Assembly: GCA_050248735.1 (NCBI GenBank)
Contig: JBFWRU010000006.1
Span: 1-64,000, forward strand
From: JACKFE01 sp050248735
GTDB taxonomy: Bacteria; Nitrospirota; Nitrospiria; Nitrospirales; UBA8639
Reading direction: 5' to 3'
Length of the DNA: 64,000 nt
Part shown: positions 37,501-49,000 of the stretch, piece after piece
How the letters are laid out: each line of letters opens with the position of its first letter
How positions within the stretch are numbered: the first letter of the stretch is position 1
The notes under the pieces: model-generated
Databases searched by the model: none
The model's input: only the letters and a program-made list of their open reading frames with translations
Told to the model about the DNA's origin: nothing
Program-made: the position numbers and the translations under genes

Positions 37501-40500
37501 GGCAACTTCCAAGTTTTCCAAGGTGAGCTCGGCAAGCGAATCAGCCTGATGGAGCTGAAATATCACCTGAAAGAGCGGATGACGACTGGGATCGCGAACC
37601 GGCTGGAGGGTTTCGACCAATTTCTCAAACGGCAAATCCTGATGGGTATAGGCTTGCACGCAGGTCTCCCGCACCTGACGGACCAATTCACGGAAACTTT
37701 CCCGACCGGTGAACCGTGTGCGCAAGACAAGGGTATTGACGAAAAAACCGATGAGACCTTCCAGTTCGGTATGCGTGCGTCCGGCGATGGGTGTGCCTAC
37801 GAGAATATCCCATTGACCAGTGTGTCTGGCCAGGAGCAGTTGAAACGCGGCCAGCAGGCTCATAAACAGGGTCACACCTTCCTGACGACTGAAAACGTTG
37901 AGCTTATGCGTCAGAGCAGGTGAAAGGGTAAAGGTGCGATATCCCCCACGGTAACTTATCTGCGAGGGACGAGCGAAATCCGTAGGCATATCAAGTGTTG
38001 GCGGAGCGTTCGCGAGCTGGGTTCGCCAATAGGAAATTTGCCTCTCAAGAACTTCACCGTGTATCCATTGGCGCTGCCAAATTGAAAAATCCGCATACTG
38101 CAGGGGCAGGGCGGGCAGGACAGTCTGCTTCCCGGTGATCTGAGTTTGATATAGGGCGCTGAGTTCCTGAAAGAAAATTCGCATGGACCAGCCATCGGTG
38201 ATGAGATGATGCAGCGTGAGTAACAAGACATGTTCCTCCGGCCCCAGACGCAGCAATTGTCCTCGCCACAGAGGCACCGTGCTGAGGTCGAATGGCTGGA
38301 GTTGTTCATTTTGCATGGCACGCTGAACCTGCTCCTCCCGGCTTGCTGACGGCAACGAAGACAGATCCTCAAGAAAGAGGGAGATCGAGTCGGGCTGGCC
38401 AATGACTTGGACGGGCTGGCCATCAAGCACGGAACAGGCCGTCCGCAGGCTCGCATGGCGGGCCACTAAGGCCGTGAGGCTTGCTTCAAGTGCGCTTACG
38501 TCCAGAGGGCCAGTGAGGTTCCAGGCATAAGGCAACAGATAGGCAGTGTTTCCAGGCATCCATTGCTCTAAAAACCACAAACGCTGCTGGGCAAATGAGA
38601 GGGGAGGTGGCCCTTTACATTCCTGTGGGCAGAGCGGGGATAACGCGTGACTGCCCGGTCCTGCCTCGGCCTGCTTCAGTGTCCCGCTCAATTGTGCGAT
38701 GGTCGGCCCGTCGAAGAACGTCCGCAGGGAGACCTCGGTGGGCAGCAGGTGTCGAAGCCGGGCCATCACCTGGGTCGCCAACAGGGAATGGCCCCCCAGT
38801 TCAAAGAAATTATCATGGACACTAATCTGCTCCACTTTCAGGAGATCCCGCCAGATATCGGCAATCAGCTCTTCTATGGGGTTACGGGGGGGCACGCCGG
38901 TCAGGGGCCCGGTGCGTTGGCTGGGGTCTGGGACGGGCAACGCCTGGCGATCCACTTTGCCATTGGGCGTCAGGGGCAGTCGGTCCAAAATCACGCAGGC
39001 CGAGGGCAGCATATAGTCGGGGAGCCGGGTGCCGAGATCGGCCCGCAGAGTAGTGAGGTCGACGGGCGCGCCGCGGACAGGCACCACATAGGCCACGATC
39101 TTTTTGTCACCCGGGGTGTCCTCGCGGCAGACCACGATGGCTTCCCGCACGGACGGATGTTTGATGAGCCAGGCTTCAATTTCGCCCAGTTCAATGCGAA
39201 AACCTCGCACCTTCACCTGATGGTCCCGGCGCCCGAGATAGGCGAGGAGCCCATCCGGCCGATAGCGGGCCAGGTCGCCGGTTTTGTATATGCGACTTCC
39301 TGGACGACCACTGAGGGAATCCGGTATGAATTTGGCGGCCGTCAAATCGGGGCGCTGAAAGTACCCCCGTGCCACGCCCATACCACCAATCAGCATTTCC
39401 CCCGTGACGCTAACCGGCACCAATTCTCCTGCCTGATCCACCAGAAAGACGGTGGTATTTCCTAATGGACGGCCGATGGAAATGGGCGCGGGGGAGCGGT
39501 CAATTTTCCAGATCGTGGACCAAATGGTGGTTTCCGTGGGACCATAGACATTCCAGATACTAGGGCTGTACGTCATCAGGTGATGAGCCAAGTCCGGTGT
39601 CAGGGCTTCTCCCCCAGTGAGAATTTGAAGGGGCCGGGAGAGGGGAAGAGGCGGGGATTGAAGCAGCATAGACCATGTGCTGGGCGTGGCTTGCATGAGA
39701 GTAATGGCCTGAGATTGAATGAGGGAGAGCAATGCGGCGCCATCCGTCGCCACTGCCCGGCTGGTCAGCACCAGGCGGCCGCCGGCAATCAACGGACCCA
39801 GGATTTCAAACACGGAAATATCAAAGGACAGACTCGTAACGGCCAGGAGCGTTGTTGCCCGGTCTACTCCCACCTGCTCTTGAAGGGTTAATAAAAGGTT
39901 GAGCACCGCTTGATGCGTCACCATGACCCCTTTGGGTGTGCCGGTCGAGCCGGACGTATAGATCACATACGCCAGGTTTTGCCCTGAATGGGCTGAGACG
40001 GGGTTGGAAGTGGGATAATGCGCATACTCGGCTTCTTCAAGCTCAATCGGGACGGTCCCCGTATTTTCCAACCAAAGACATTGCCCGGATTGAGTCAAAA
40101 GGCATCGGAGATGCGAATGGTTCACAATGTACTGCAAGCGTTGTTCGGGATACGTTGGATCTAACGGGACATACGCTCCCCCGGCTTTCAGAATGCCCAA
40201 TACCGCCGTGAGCATTTTTATGCTTCGGTCCAGATAAAGCCCGACGCGAACCTCCGGGCCTACGCCTTGGGCTTGAAGAAAATGGGCGAGTTGGTTGGCC
40301 TGACGGTTGATCTCCCGATACGTCATTTGCTGTTCTTCGAAGACCACCGCCACTGCATCGGGAGTCGCAGCCACTTGGGCTTCGAAGAGGGTGGTGAGGC
40401 TTGCAGGGGCTTGCGGTAGGGGGAGAGCCTTATCGTTCCAGTCGCTCAGTTGTTGTCGGCGCTCTTCATCGGTAAGGAGAGATATCGTGTGGACCGGCTG

Positions 40501-41910
40501 ATTGGGATTGGCGACCAGGCCTTCCAATAATTGCTGGTAATGGCGAATCAGCCGCTGTATGGTGTGCGGGAAAAACAAGTCGGAATTGAATTCCAACGTT
40601 CCCCTGAGGGATCCGCTCTGTTCCTGCAAGGTGCAATTAAGATCAAACTTGGCAATCTCCAGAACAATGTCTTCTTTGGTCAGGGTGATCCCCGGAAAAT
40701 CAAGGGTGCCCGTGCCTTTCGTAAATAGCTGAAACATCACTTGAAAAAGCGGATGACGACTGGGGTCGCGCACGGGCTGTAGGGCTTCCACTAGTTTTTC
40801 AAACGGCAGGTCTTGATGCGCATAGGCCTCCAGGCAGGTCTCCCGTACCTTTCGAAGGACCTCCCGGAACGTAGGCTGCCCTTGTATGTGCAACCGGAGA
40901 ACTAGGGTATTCACGAAAAAGCCGATCATCCCTTCCAGTTCGGTGTGTGTGCGTCCGGCAATAGGTGTACCAATCAGGACATCTCGCTGTCCGGAATAGC
41001 GGGCCAGGAGAAGCTGAAAAGCAGCCAACATCGTCATAAACAAGGTGACGCTTTCCTGCTGACTGAGAGTTTTCAGGGATTGCGTCAGGCTGGGAGGCAG
41101 GGTGAACGAAATTTTGTGGCCCCGGTAGGTTTGCTGGGAAGGGCGGGGAAAATCAGTCGGAAGCTCCAGAGTGGGGGGTACTCCGGCCAATTGTGTGCGC
41201 CAGTAGGACAATTGGCGGTCCAGAACATCGCCCTGAAGCCACTGGCGTTGCCAGATCGCAAAGTCGGCATACTGAAGCGGCAGTGGAGGCAGCGAAGGCG
41301 TTCGGTCGTTGGCATGGGCCGCATACAGTTCGCTCAGTTCTTTGAGCACAATCCCCATCGACCAGCCATCCGTAATGATGTGATGAAAAATCAAAAGGAA
41401 CATATGGTCTTCAGGGCCCCGGCGGATTAGATGGCCACGCCACAACGGACTCATCGTAAGATCAAAAGGCTGATGCGTTTTGGAATGAATGATACGTTGG
41501 AGTTCATCTTCTCTGGTCGACTCCGGATGGGTCGTCAGATCCTGGCAGGGAAGGGCAATAGGCGCCACGGGATAAATGACCTGGACCTGCTGCCCGTCAA
41601 CTATCGGGAAGGCGGTTCGTAATGTTTCATGGCGTTCGGTGAGAGCGGTCAACGCATCCTCGAGAGCCTTCCGATTCAATGGGCCACTCAGCCGCCAACC
41701 ATAAGAAAGAAGATAGGTTGGGTTTCCCGGGTCCCATTGCTCTAGAAACCAGAGGCGTTGTTGTGCGAAGGAAAGGGGAAGCTGTTGAGGCCGGACTTGT
41801 GGAATGATTCCGGAAGCAGCCTGTTTGTTTTTAGCCTGTTTGAGTCGCTGAGCCAGCCATTGCTGTTTGGATTGTGTAGGTTCTAAGCTTTTTGACATGG
41901 GGGATGTCAC
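34552..41910 (-). CDS. Nonribosomal peptide synthetase, C-A-T-C-A-T-TE (terminal)
   Basis: A 2452-residue two-module synthetase ending in a thioesterase. C1 (about 45-470): LSFAQQRLWFLEQW and HHIITDGWS, the type joining two L-residues. A1 (490-990): YVIYTSGSTGTPKG; pocket residues read as D-I-F-Q-L-G-V-I-W-K, closest in my memory to glycine codes. T1: FFELGGHSLLATQ. C2 (1105-1530): HHLITDGWS. A2 (1560-2050): pocket D-A-F-W-L-G-G-T-F-K, one change from the classical valine code. T2: FFSLGGESLMA. TE (2180-2420): LAGYSFGGMVAFEMA with the nucleophile Ser, and GGHLEIVDEPH supplying the His. The frame opens with GTG at 41910; an ATG follows at 41898. The TE should release the finished peptide by hydrolysis or cyclisation. 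It is transcribed last, 18 bases after the lyase gene. Confidence 0.93.
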   Translation of the reverse strand: MTSPMSKSLEPTQSKQQWLAQRLKQAKNKQAASGIIPQVRPQQLPLSFAQQRLWFLEQWDPGNPTYLLSYGWRLSGPLNRKALEDALTALTERHETLRTAFPIVDGQQVQVIYPVAPIALPCQDLTTHPESTREDELQRIIHSKTHQPFDLTMSPLWRGHLIRRGPEDHMFLLIFHHIITDGWSMGIVLKELSELYAAHANDRTPSLPPLPLQYADFAIWQRQWLQGDVLDRQLSYWRTQLAGVPPTLELPTDFPRPSQQTYRGHKISFTLPPSLTQSLKTLSQQESVTLFMTMLAAFQLLLARYSGQRDVLIGTPIAGRTHTELEGMIGFFVNTLVLRLHIQGQPTFREVLRKVRETCLEAYAHQDLPFEKLVEALQPVRDPSRHPLFQVMFQLFTKGTGTLDFPGITLTKEDIVLEIAKFDLNCTLQEQSGSLRGTLEFNSDLFFPHTIQRLIRHYQQLLEGLVANPNQPVHTISLLTDEERRQQLSDWNDKALPLPQAPASLTTLFEAQVAATPDAVAVVFEEQQMTYREINRQANQLAHFLQAQGVGPEVRVGLYLDRSIKMLTAVLGILKAGGAYVPLDPTYPEQRLQYIVNHSHLRCLLTQSGQCLWLENTGTVPIELEEAEYAHYPTSNPVSAHSGQNLAYVIYTSGSTGTPKGVMVTHQAVLNLLLTLQEQVGVDRATTLLAVTSLSFDISVFEILGPLIAGGRLVLTSRAVATDGAALLSLIQSQAITLMQATPSTWSMLLQSPPLPLSRPLQILTGGEALTPDLAHHLMTYSPSIWNVYGPTETTIWSTIWKIDRSPAPISIGRPLGNTTVFLVDQAGELVPVSVTGEMLIGGMGVARGYFQRPDLTAAKFIPDSLSGRPGSRIYKTGDLARYRPDGLLAYLGRRDHQVKVRGFRIELGEIEAWLIKHPSVREAIVVCREDTPGDKKIVAYVVPVRGAPVDLTTLRADLGTRLPDYMLPSACVILDRLPLTPNGKVDRQALPVPDPSQRTGPLTGVPPRNPIEELIADIWRDLLKVEQISVHDNFFELGGHSLLATQVMARLRHLLPTEVSLRTFFDGPTIAQLSGTLKQAEAGPGSHALSPLCPQECKGPPPLSFAQQRLWFLEQWMPGNTAYLLPYAWNLTGPLDVSALEASLTALVARHASLRTACSVLDGQPVQVIGQPDSISLFLEDLSSLPSASREEQVQRAMQNEQLQPFDLSTVPLWRGQLLRLGPEEHVLLLTLHHLITDGWSMRIFFQELSALYQTQITGKQTVLPALPLQYADFSIWQRQWIHGEVLERQISYWRTQLANAPPTLDMPTDFARPSQISYRGGYRTFTLSPALTHKLNVFSRQEGVTLFMSLLAAFQLLLARHTGQWDILVGTPIAGRTHTELEGLIGFFVNTLVLRTRFTGRESFRELVRQVRETCVQAYTHQDLPFEKLVETLQPVRDPSRHPLFQVIFQLHQADSLAELTLENLEVAPIQSKRSTAKFDLSLGLLLRGETLHGTVTFNTELFESETITHLITHYQMLLESLVAAPTHPVCHLPILPEPEKRQLLAEWNPPLSSEPLTHCVHDLFDAQATSSPESIAVVCEDQYLTYSQLTARSNQLAHFLRQQGVKPEVRVGVYLERGVNLIISFLAILKAGGAYVPLDPSTPPDRLRFILENAGVAIVLTSATLQERLTACFALIDAPSTSKPLVIDLDNDWAPCLPEHALFNQQTVHAENLAYVMYTSGSTGQPKGVSIPHRAIVRLIYNPTYIPWPSQVTCLQLASPSFDAATFEIWACLIHGGKLVLAPHLLPSFDELGRLLQEQQISLLWLTAGLFHQLVDWNLKMLSPVHTLLAGGDVLSPLHVQQIAKQLPTCQLVNGYGPTENTTFTCCFSIPTDGHVGETIPIGRPIPQTQIYVLDNHQELMPLTGAGELYIGGLGLARGYQHQPGLTAAQFIPHPFSLVPGARLYRSGDIGRHRKNGTIEFLGRRDHQVKIRGYRIECGEIETVLTMHPAVREVIVLPREDGVGNKRLVAYIVLEGESAPPLSELRDFLGHTLPAYMIPSGFVFLDAFPLTPNGKVNRDKLALEDEGSIPEDESYQAPGNSLEEQLTTVWEAVLGKKPIGITHNFFSLGGESLMAVRLCSEMERLLGKKIPVSLIFHAQTIKQLAHILGERKVNAPSSFMVPIQTLGNKPPIFCVLFGATFLPYMKNYLDQPLYMFINQGHDGRAALHTTVEEISERYLQELRRVQPQGPYYLAGYSFGGMVAFEMAQTLRRQGETIALLALVDPTTTEARLPPQGLNKRLSHLLAPSTHPEDRPGTARQSLQSTCQTILRKARESLHWRWQQIQTSSCIMFKELICMSYCALGYPISPSLRRFYRDRVVKKAAKQYCAQYYAGRIVLFQTKKTVENYWGPLCTKVDHIYNLSGGHLEIVDEPHTETLLHLFMECLEKAQKNQKTVQESPTVLLGEYSQ

Positions 41911-41928
41911 TTAGGGGAAAGATGAATG

Positions 41929-42774
41929 TTACCGTTGATCCCGCCGTTTCATATTTTCGTAAAGGAGAGTGGTGCAGGATTCCAGTGGATTTAAGATACT
42001 TTCTCCTTGTGGGAGGAATCCCCCGGCATCTTTTACCCTGGTGAGGGCCTGGTCCATCCCAGTGTGGGCACCAAACAGGCAGGGTGTGCTGTAATTCACC
42101 AGCGAGATCCCATTGGCTTCCAAATCATCAAAACTCCAGGAGGGAGATTTTCCTCCCGCAATCTGATTGACCATAATGGGACACTTTACGCTGTCCTTGA
42201 TTTGTCTGGCCAGTCTTAAATCCGGCAAGGCTTCTACCAGTATTGCATCGGCTCCGCAATCCGAAAATGCCGAGGCTCTCCGCACTCGGTCTTCGGGATC
42301 TGAGGTATCTGTTCGGGCAATGACCACGAGATCGTGACGGGTGGCTAGGACCCGTTTTAACTTGAGTAGGTATTCATCCAATTCCAGCAGTTGTTTGCCA
42401 GGAAAGTGCCCGCACCGCCGGGGACGTTTCTGATCTTCCATGATGACCCCGGAGGCGCCAGCCGCTTCAAGGAGGGTAACCACGTGGGCGGCAATATCAC
42501 TATCCCCAAAACCGTCATCGATATCAACGAGCAGATGATGGTGCGGCAGCACAGTACGAACCCGTTGAGTAAAGGCCACTAAATCCGCCCAACAAATAAA
42601 GCCGATATCCGGAAGGCCGTAAAAGCTGGCCGCGAAACTAAACCCGCTGAGAAATAACCCGTTAAAATGGCGGGCCGCCACGGTGGCGGAAAAGACGTCG
42701 TAAAAACCCATAAAGGGTAACAGCCGTCCTTTGTGTATTTCCTCTCTGAGGAGGGAGCCAGGTCCTCGTCGCAT
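41929..42774 (-). CDS. Isocitrate lyase/PEP mutase superfamily enzyme (lyase type)
   Basis: A 281-residue (alpha/beta)8-barrel protein. The ATG at 42774 is chosen because GGAGGT lies four bases upstream; the frame is open to 42831. Conserved residues: FYDVFSATVA at the N-terminus, the metal-binding LLVDIDDGFGD (Asp84, 86, 87), and IMEDQ-KR-PRR-CGH with Cys121, the catalytic-loop pattern of isocitrate and methylisocitrate lyases. Later come ARTD and the DAILVEAL block. True PEP mutases carry EDKxxxxxNS instead, so phosphonate formation is unlikely. A C-C bond lyase or hydrolase acting on a small 2-oxo or hydroxy acid is more probable. Its tight placement between two NRPS genes suggests it makes or trims a building block. 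Confidence 0.8.
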   Translation of the reverse strand: MRRGPGSLLREEIHKGRLLPFMGFYDVFSATVAARHFNGLFLSGFSFAASFYGLPDIGFICWADLVAFTQRVRTVLPHHHLLVDIDDGFGDSDIAAHVVTLLEAAGASGVIMEDQKRPRRCGHFPGKQLLELDEYLLKLKRVLATRHDLVVIARTDTSDPEDRVRRASAFSDCGADAILVEALPDLRLARQIKDSVKCPIMVNQIAGGKSPSWSFDDLEANGISLVNYSTPCLFGAHTGMDQALTRVKDAGGFLPQGESILNPLESCTTLLYENMKRRDQR

Positions 42775-43085
42775 TTGACCTCCATCATGATGGCAAAAGA
42801 AAAGAATAAAGGTAAGGGCAAGGAATAACAACCTTTATAATCGAGAAAAAATCCTGCTAAAAAGCCCTCTAAGCAAAAAACTCTTAAAAAAACTCATCGG
42901 ATTTTTTCCTTTTGAAATGAAGGAGATGGAGTCTCAAAATGAAAATTCCTTAGGTTTGTTGATCGTCAGGCAGGAGGATTGAGGGCGTGGGTAGGAATCC
43001 CAAGACTACCGGGTTTTGAAATGACAGGGGATCTGTTTAAGTCAAGAAAATTTTTATTTTCAAACAATGAAGCGTCTTATGCCCT
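42775..43085. other. Gap between two NRPS-cluster genes, nothing clear
   Basis: These 311 bases separate the NRPS at 43086 from the lyase. They are AT-rich with A-runs and contain no gene or convincing terminator. A promoter for the lyase-NRPS pair could lie here, but I could not define one. Confidence 0.35.
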
Positions 43086-46000
43086 TTATTGGCTCCCCTG
43101 GTCGTCAAACAGATCCTGGAGCTCATCCTCTGAGAGTTCTTCAACCTCCTTTAAAAGAAATTCTTCAAGCGCCAAGGCCTGATCTTCCAATATGGGATGG
43201 TCAAAAAGAATTCGTAGAGGCAGATTGCTCCGACAGATCTCCCGTATTCTGGCGAGTAGACTGGTCGCCAATAACGAATGTCCTCCCAGTTCAAAGAAAT
43301 GGTCATGGACTCCGATACGATCTACCTTCAGAAGATCGCTCCAGATCTCCATTAATATTTCTTCCAGTGGCGTTCTCGGTGGAAGATAGGCGGTGGTATG
43401 CACCCGGTGGGTTTCATCTGGTTTGGGCAAGGCCCGTCGATTAATCTTTCCATTTGGTGTGAGCGGAAGAGTTTCTAAAACCACAAAGGCAGACGGCAGC
43501 ATGTAGTCAGGAAGTTTTGCTTGAAGATACGTTCGAAGTCGAGCGGGTTCAAGCTTGCTTCTGTCAACCGGTGCGATATAGGCCACTAATTGCTTTTCAT
43601 CGGGTGTATCTTCCCGACACAGAACGACGGCGTTCTGTACGGAGGGATGTTGCCCCAACAGGCTTTCAATCTCGCCGAGCTCAATACGAAAGCCCCGTAA
43701 TTTGATCTGGCTGTCTTTCCGTCCTGTAAATTCCAGGGCGCCATCCGGGCGATAGCGTCCCAGATCTCCCGTGCGATATTGTCGGACCCTATCTGAATTG
43801 AGCGGACCGGTAAAAGCGCATTGAGTCAATTCCGGACGTTGCCAATAGCCCAGGGCGACATACGGGCTCCTCAGCACGATTTCGCCATAAATGTCGGTCG
43901 ATTGGCCGCCATCATCCAATAAAGCAACTTCTGTGTTTTGAACCGGAAATCCAACCGGGACAGTCTGCCCTGAAAAGCCGGTGGCATGAGAGGCCACAAA
44001 TTGCAGGCTGAGAGTAGACTCGGTGGGACCTAACCCGTTTACAAAGACACACTCCGGCCCGAAATGTTTCTGATAGGCTTCAAAATCCGCCCGTGTGCTT
44101 TCTTCGCCCCCCAGGACAACCACACGGAGGGTAGGAAATGTCATATTCGGAAGAAGGTGCTTCAGCCAATACCGGTAGACAGTCGGTGTGGAATGGTAGA
44201 TGGTGATGGTCTGCTGGACCAGCCAAGGGGATAACTCCTCAGGATCTGCCTCTTGAAGATTCAGCGGGTAGAGGCTGGCTCCATTCAGGAGCGCTCCAAA
44301 GATGTCCATGACAGCCGCATCAAAGCTAAACGAGGTCAGTTGCGTGAGACGATCATAGGAGCCGATTTTTAAATTATTCGTGTAGACGCCAATGTGGTGC
44401 AACACATTTCGGTGTGTTTGAATCACGCCCTTTGGAACGCCGGTAGTTCCGGAGGTATACAAGATATACGCCAGGGCATCGGGGGAGAGGGAGATTTGCG
44501 GGTTTGTTTCTTCCTGAGCCAGATACGCTTCGTCAATCGGGATAATCCGATAACCCCGTTCACGCCAAAAGGGAATACGGTCCAAACAATCCGGGCTGCA
44601 AAGAATGGTCGTGAGAGTCGCATCCCCGGCAATGGTCTCAAGCCTCTCCAGTGGAAGAGAGGGTTCCAGCGGAACATACGGGTGGCCGGCTTTCAGCACC
44701 CCCAGGAGGCCTGCGAGCATCGGCTTTCCGATGGTACACAGCAGCCCTATCGGTTGGGGACCCGCTGAATCAGGCAGAACATCAAGAAGCGTATGTGCAA
44801 CCCGATTGGCTCGACGATTCAACTCGGCATAAGTCCAACTGCCCTCCGATGTAAGGACGGCAATGTGCTGGGAATGATACGCGGCCATCTGTTCAAAACG
44901 GCCCGGCAATGTCAGAGTATTCTCAAAATGTTCAAAGGGGCGAAATAACGGATGGGCGGGAACTATCACGGGGAGAGTTGAATGAGCGGAAGAGCGCTTT
45001 GTCTGCCCCGCAATGGGTACCGTCGAAACCGGCACATCCGGCTGGCTCAGGAGCCCATCCAGAAGTGTTTCAAAATGATCGAATAACCAGGCAATGGTCG
45101 TGGGGGCAAAAAGGTCGGAATTGTAGTTCCAAGTCACCCAAGCGCGATGATCCGTAATAAACACGTAAAGGGTCAGGTCGAATTTGGCCGAACTCTCTTC
45201 ATGGTTCGTGACGGGTTGTAGCGTGACCCCTGGTAAGGTCAGGCGTCTTTCCGTCACATCAACAAGATTAAAGAAAACCTGAAACAACGGCGTCCGGCTT
45301 AGGTCCCGTACAGGGTGTAGGGTTTCAACAAGTTTCTCAAAAGGTAGGTCCTGATGCGCAAATGCCCCGGAACAGACCTCGCGCACCCGACCGAGTAACT
45401 CCCGAAAAGTCGGTGCTCCGGAAAGATCGGTTCGTAACACCAACGTATTCAGAAAAATACCGACGCATCGTTCCAGCTCGATGTGATTGCGATTGGCGAC
45501 CGGCGTGCCGACCATAATGTCCTTCTGTCCCGAATGCCGCGCTAGCAAGGCTTGGAGTACCGCCAGGAGTGTCATGAAAAGGGTCACGCCCTCTTCCTGA
45601 CAGAAATTCTTCAAAGTCTGAAATTTCTCCATGGCCAACTGGCGTGTAAGATTTCCACCCCGAAACGTCTGAACGGCCGGTCGTGGGTAGTCGGTGGGAA
45701 GCGCAAAATTGGTCGGTACATCAGTCAAGCGAGTGGTCCAATAGGTCAGGAGACTTTTGAGTGCCTCTTCTTGAAGGCAGGCCCGCTGCCAGATGGCATA
45801 ATCGGCATACTGTATGAGCAAAGGGGCAAGGGTGGGCGACTGGTCGTGTTCAAAGGCCTCATAGAACTGTCGAAGTTCGGAAAAGAGAATATCCATCGAC
45901 CACCCGTCGGTCACGATATGATGCAGAGTGAGCACCAACAAATGATCCTCAGGAGCCAGACGATAGAGTGCTACTCGCATCAACGGTCCCTGTTGAAGGT

Positions 46001-49000
46001 CAAAGGGATGAGCTTCGGCTTCCCGGATATGAGCCTGACAGACTCGCTCCTGCTCCGATCGGTGAATCATTTGCAGATCGATCACCGGTAGGGTGAGCAC
46101 AAGTTGAGGATAGAACGCCTGCCGAGGCTCTCCCTCATGCTCCACCACATACATCCTCAGAGATTCATGTCGTTGGATGAGCGCATTTAAACTCCGTTCA
46201 AGGATTTCTGCACGCAGGGCCCCGGTCATGCGCCAGGCATAAGGAAGAATATAGGCTGTACCGCCCGGTTCTATTTGCTCAACGAGCCATAATTGTTGTT
46301 GACTGAAAGACAATGGCAAAGGAATGGAACGAGAAACCGGTTGCAGGGATGGAAGTGGCATCCGGTTCGTTTCGTTTTGAAGGAAGCAGAGTTTTTCTCC
46401 CAGTCCGGACACTGTGGGTTCCTCATAAAATTCTTTGAGAGAAATATCAAGCTGGGACTGGCGTTGAATCCGCGAAATCAGTCGGGTGGCCAATAAGGAG
46501 TGCCCCCCCATTTCGAAGAAATTATCATGCACACTGAGCTGCTCGACCTGCAGCAACTCCCGCCAGATGCCTGCGATCATTTCTTCCTGAGGAGTCCGAG
46601 GGGTGACGACGAGCCGACCCTCAGCGCGCGGGCCACTATGGGGTGCCGGTAAAGCTTTGCGATCTACTTTGCCGTTAGATGTTAAGGGAAGGGTGTTTAA
46701 TGCAACAAAATTTCCGGGAATCATCTGGGGGGGCAATTGGGCGCTGAGATAGGATCGCAAGGCTGACGGATCGATGGGCGATTCATTTCTTGGAACCACA
46801 TAGGCCACTAACCTCTTATCTTCCTGGCCATCTTCACAACAAAGAACCACGGCTTGCTCGATGTCGGAATGGCCGTGAAGCTTGGCTTCAATTTGCCCCA
46901 GTTCAATTCGAAACCCGCGCACTTTTACCTGATGGTCCAGGCGTCCCAGATATTCAATTTGGCCGTCCGGGCGGTAACGTCCCTGATCCCCGGTCCGGTA
47001 GAGGCGGGTCCCGGGATTTGGACTCAGCCCATTGGGGATAAATTTTTCCGCCGTTAAAGCGGGACGTCTATAATATCCACGCGCAATGCCTGCTCCACCA
47101 ATCAAGAGTTCCCCGACCACCCCAACCGGTAAGAGACGTTGGACATCTTCCAGCACATAAACCTGTTCATAAGAAATCGGGCGCCCGATCGTTTCGGGCC
47201 CCTCTGCTTTTCGCAGGGCCATCGTAGAATATGTCGTGGTCTCCGAGGGCCCGTACAAATCGTATACTTTCTGGATGCCGGGTTCCATGTAGAGCTGCTG
47301 TACCAAGGCGGTTCGTAGAGGCTCTCCGGCTAGATTGATGACTCGGACAGAAAGGGGTAGTCGTTGGGCATGCAAGAGCTCCCGCACTACCGAGGGTACT
47401 GAGTTGATCAGGGTTACAACTGATGCTGCGGGAAGCGTGGATAATGCCAAGGCGTTCTCGGCTAAAATGACCGTGCCACCACAACTGAGCGGAAGAAAGA
47501 TTTCAAAGACTGACAGGTCGAAACAGATGGAGGTGGAGGCCAACACTGCGGCCAATTCCTCAGGCGGAAATGTCTTGCGGCCCCAAGACATCAGTGCAGT
47601 CACACTTCGAAGGGTGATGGCTACCCCCTTGGGTTGCCCGGTCGAGCCGGATGTGTAGAGTATATAGGCCAGTTGCTCCGGGTGAACCGGGTTAGGGAGG
47701 GGAGTGTCTTCCAAGAATAATAGATCTCTTTCATCAAGGATGACGACTTGTTGATCCTGAATAGGCAGGTGAGACAGCCATCGCTTTTGAGTGAGCAGCA
47801 CTGGGGCCTGAGTATCCTGGAGAACGGTTCCCAGCCAAGAGGCGGGGTAGGCGGGGTCAAGTGGGATATATGCTCCGCCGGCTTTGAATATAGCCATCAG
47901 GGCCACGAGCATGTCCGCGGAACGAGTCAGGCAAACTGCTACGGGCACATCCGGGCCCACCCCCATTCCTTTTAACCGATGAGCCAACCGGTTGGCTTGT
48001 CGATTAAGATGGAAGTAACTGATTGCGTGCATACCGTCGCGCACGGCGATGGTATCGGGTGTGCGAGTTACCTGCTCTTCAAAGAACTGGTGCAGGCCCT
48101 TGGCGAAGGAAAACGGCTGATCTGCTTCATTCCAGACAGCCAACTGCTGAAGGCGGTCCTCCCTGTTAAGAGGAGAAAACTGCTCATACCGTGTCTCAGG
48201 CTGGAAGGCCATGGAAGTAAGGGTGTTGAGATAATACTCATTAATAGCCTCAATCTGTTTGGCTTCCAGTTGGGAGGGATCGTAGTCGATATGCATCGCC
48301 AGTTGCGTCCCGGTACTGTCCAGTATAAAAGTGGTAAAGAGGACAAAGTTGTTGGCTTCAAAATATGGTCCCTCGGTAAATCCCAGATCTTTACCCTTTT
48401 TCAAATTCCGGTATATATGCCAATGAACAAAATCAAATGCCGTTTCAAACAACGTCTCCCCGCCAAGGATTTGCTGGATAGCCGCCAGAGGAAACCGGCG
48501 GTGGGGAATCAATTCGCATTCCGCACGAAACACCTGCTGAACCAAGTCAAGCCAGGTGCCTCCACTCAGCCGGAGTCGTAGAGGGAGCGTATTGAGGAAA
48601 AGACCGATCATGCGCGTCCCGTCAATCTCTTCCGGGCGGCCATGGGTGATAATCCCGCTCATGACATCGGGACGGCCATGTAGCGCATTCATGACGCGAA
48701 AATGTGCAGCCAGGAGTGCAGATTTCAAGGAAGTTTTTACCCTGGATGTGAGTTGCGTCAGGCGGTCAAAGATATCACCTGGAATAGACAGTTCCGGACC
48801 TCGAATTTGCTCGGAGCGGCCTGCCCCAGAGGATCCAGGCCAACGCGGTAACAGGTGAATGTCCGGGTTATGAAGTTTTTCGATCCAAAACTTCCGACTG
48901 TGTTCTGACTCGGAAGCAGCCTCTTCTAGGGCAACATAGGTTTGGTAGGGAATGGCTGGAGATGTGATGGGAGAAGGTGCTCTCCTCAGAGCGGCGGAGT

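Noticed and set aside
38647..39465. 272-codon plus-strand frame opposite the NRPS at 34552
   Set aside because: It is the complement of the well-supported A domain and has no ribosome site or family match. Other long plus-strand frames opposite the NRPS genes (for example 37309-37923, 47979-48581, 45552-46091) were rejected for the same reason.
41929..42774. PEP mutase, hence a phosphonate pathway
   Set aside because: The catalytic loop has the KR-x-x-CGH type of C-C lyases and lacks the EDKxxxxxNS signature of PEP mutase. No phosphonopyruvate decarboxylase is nearby.
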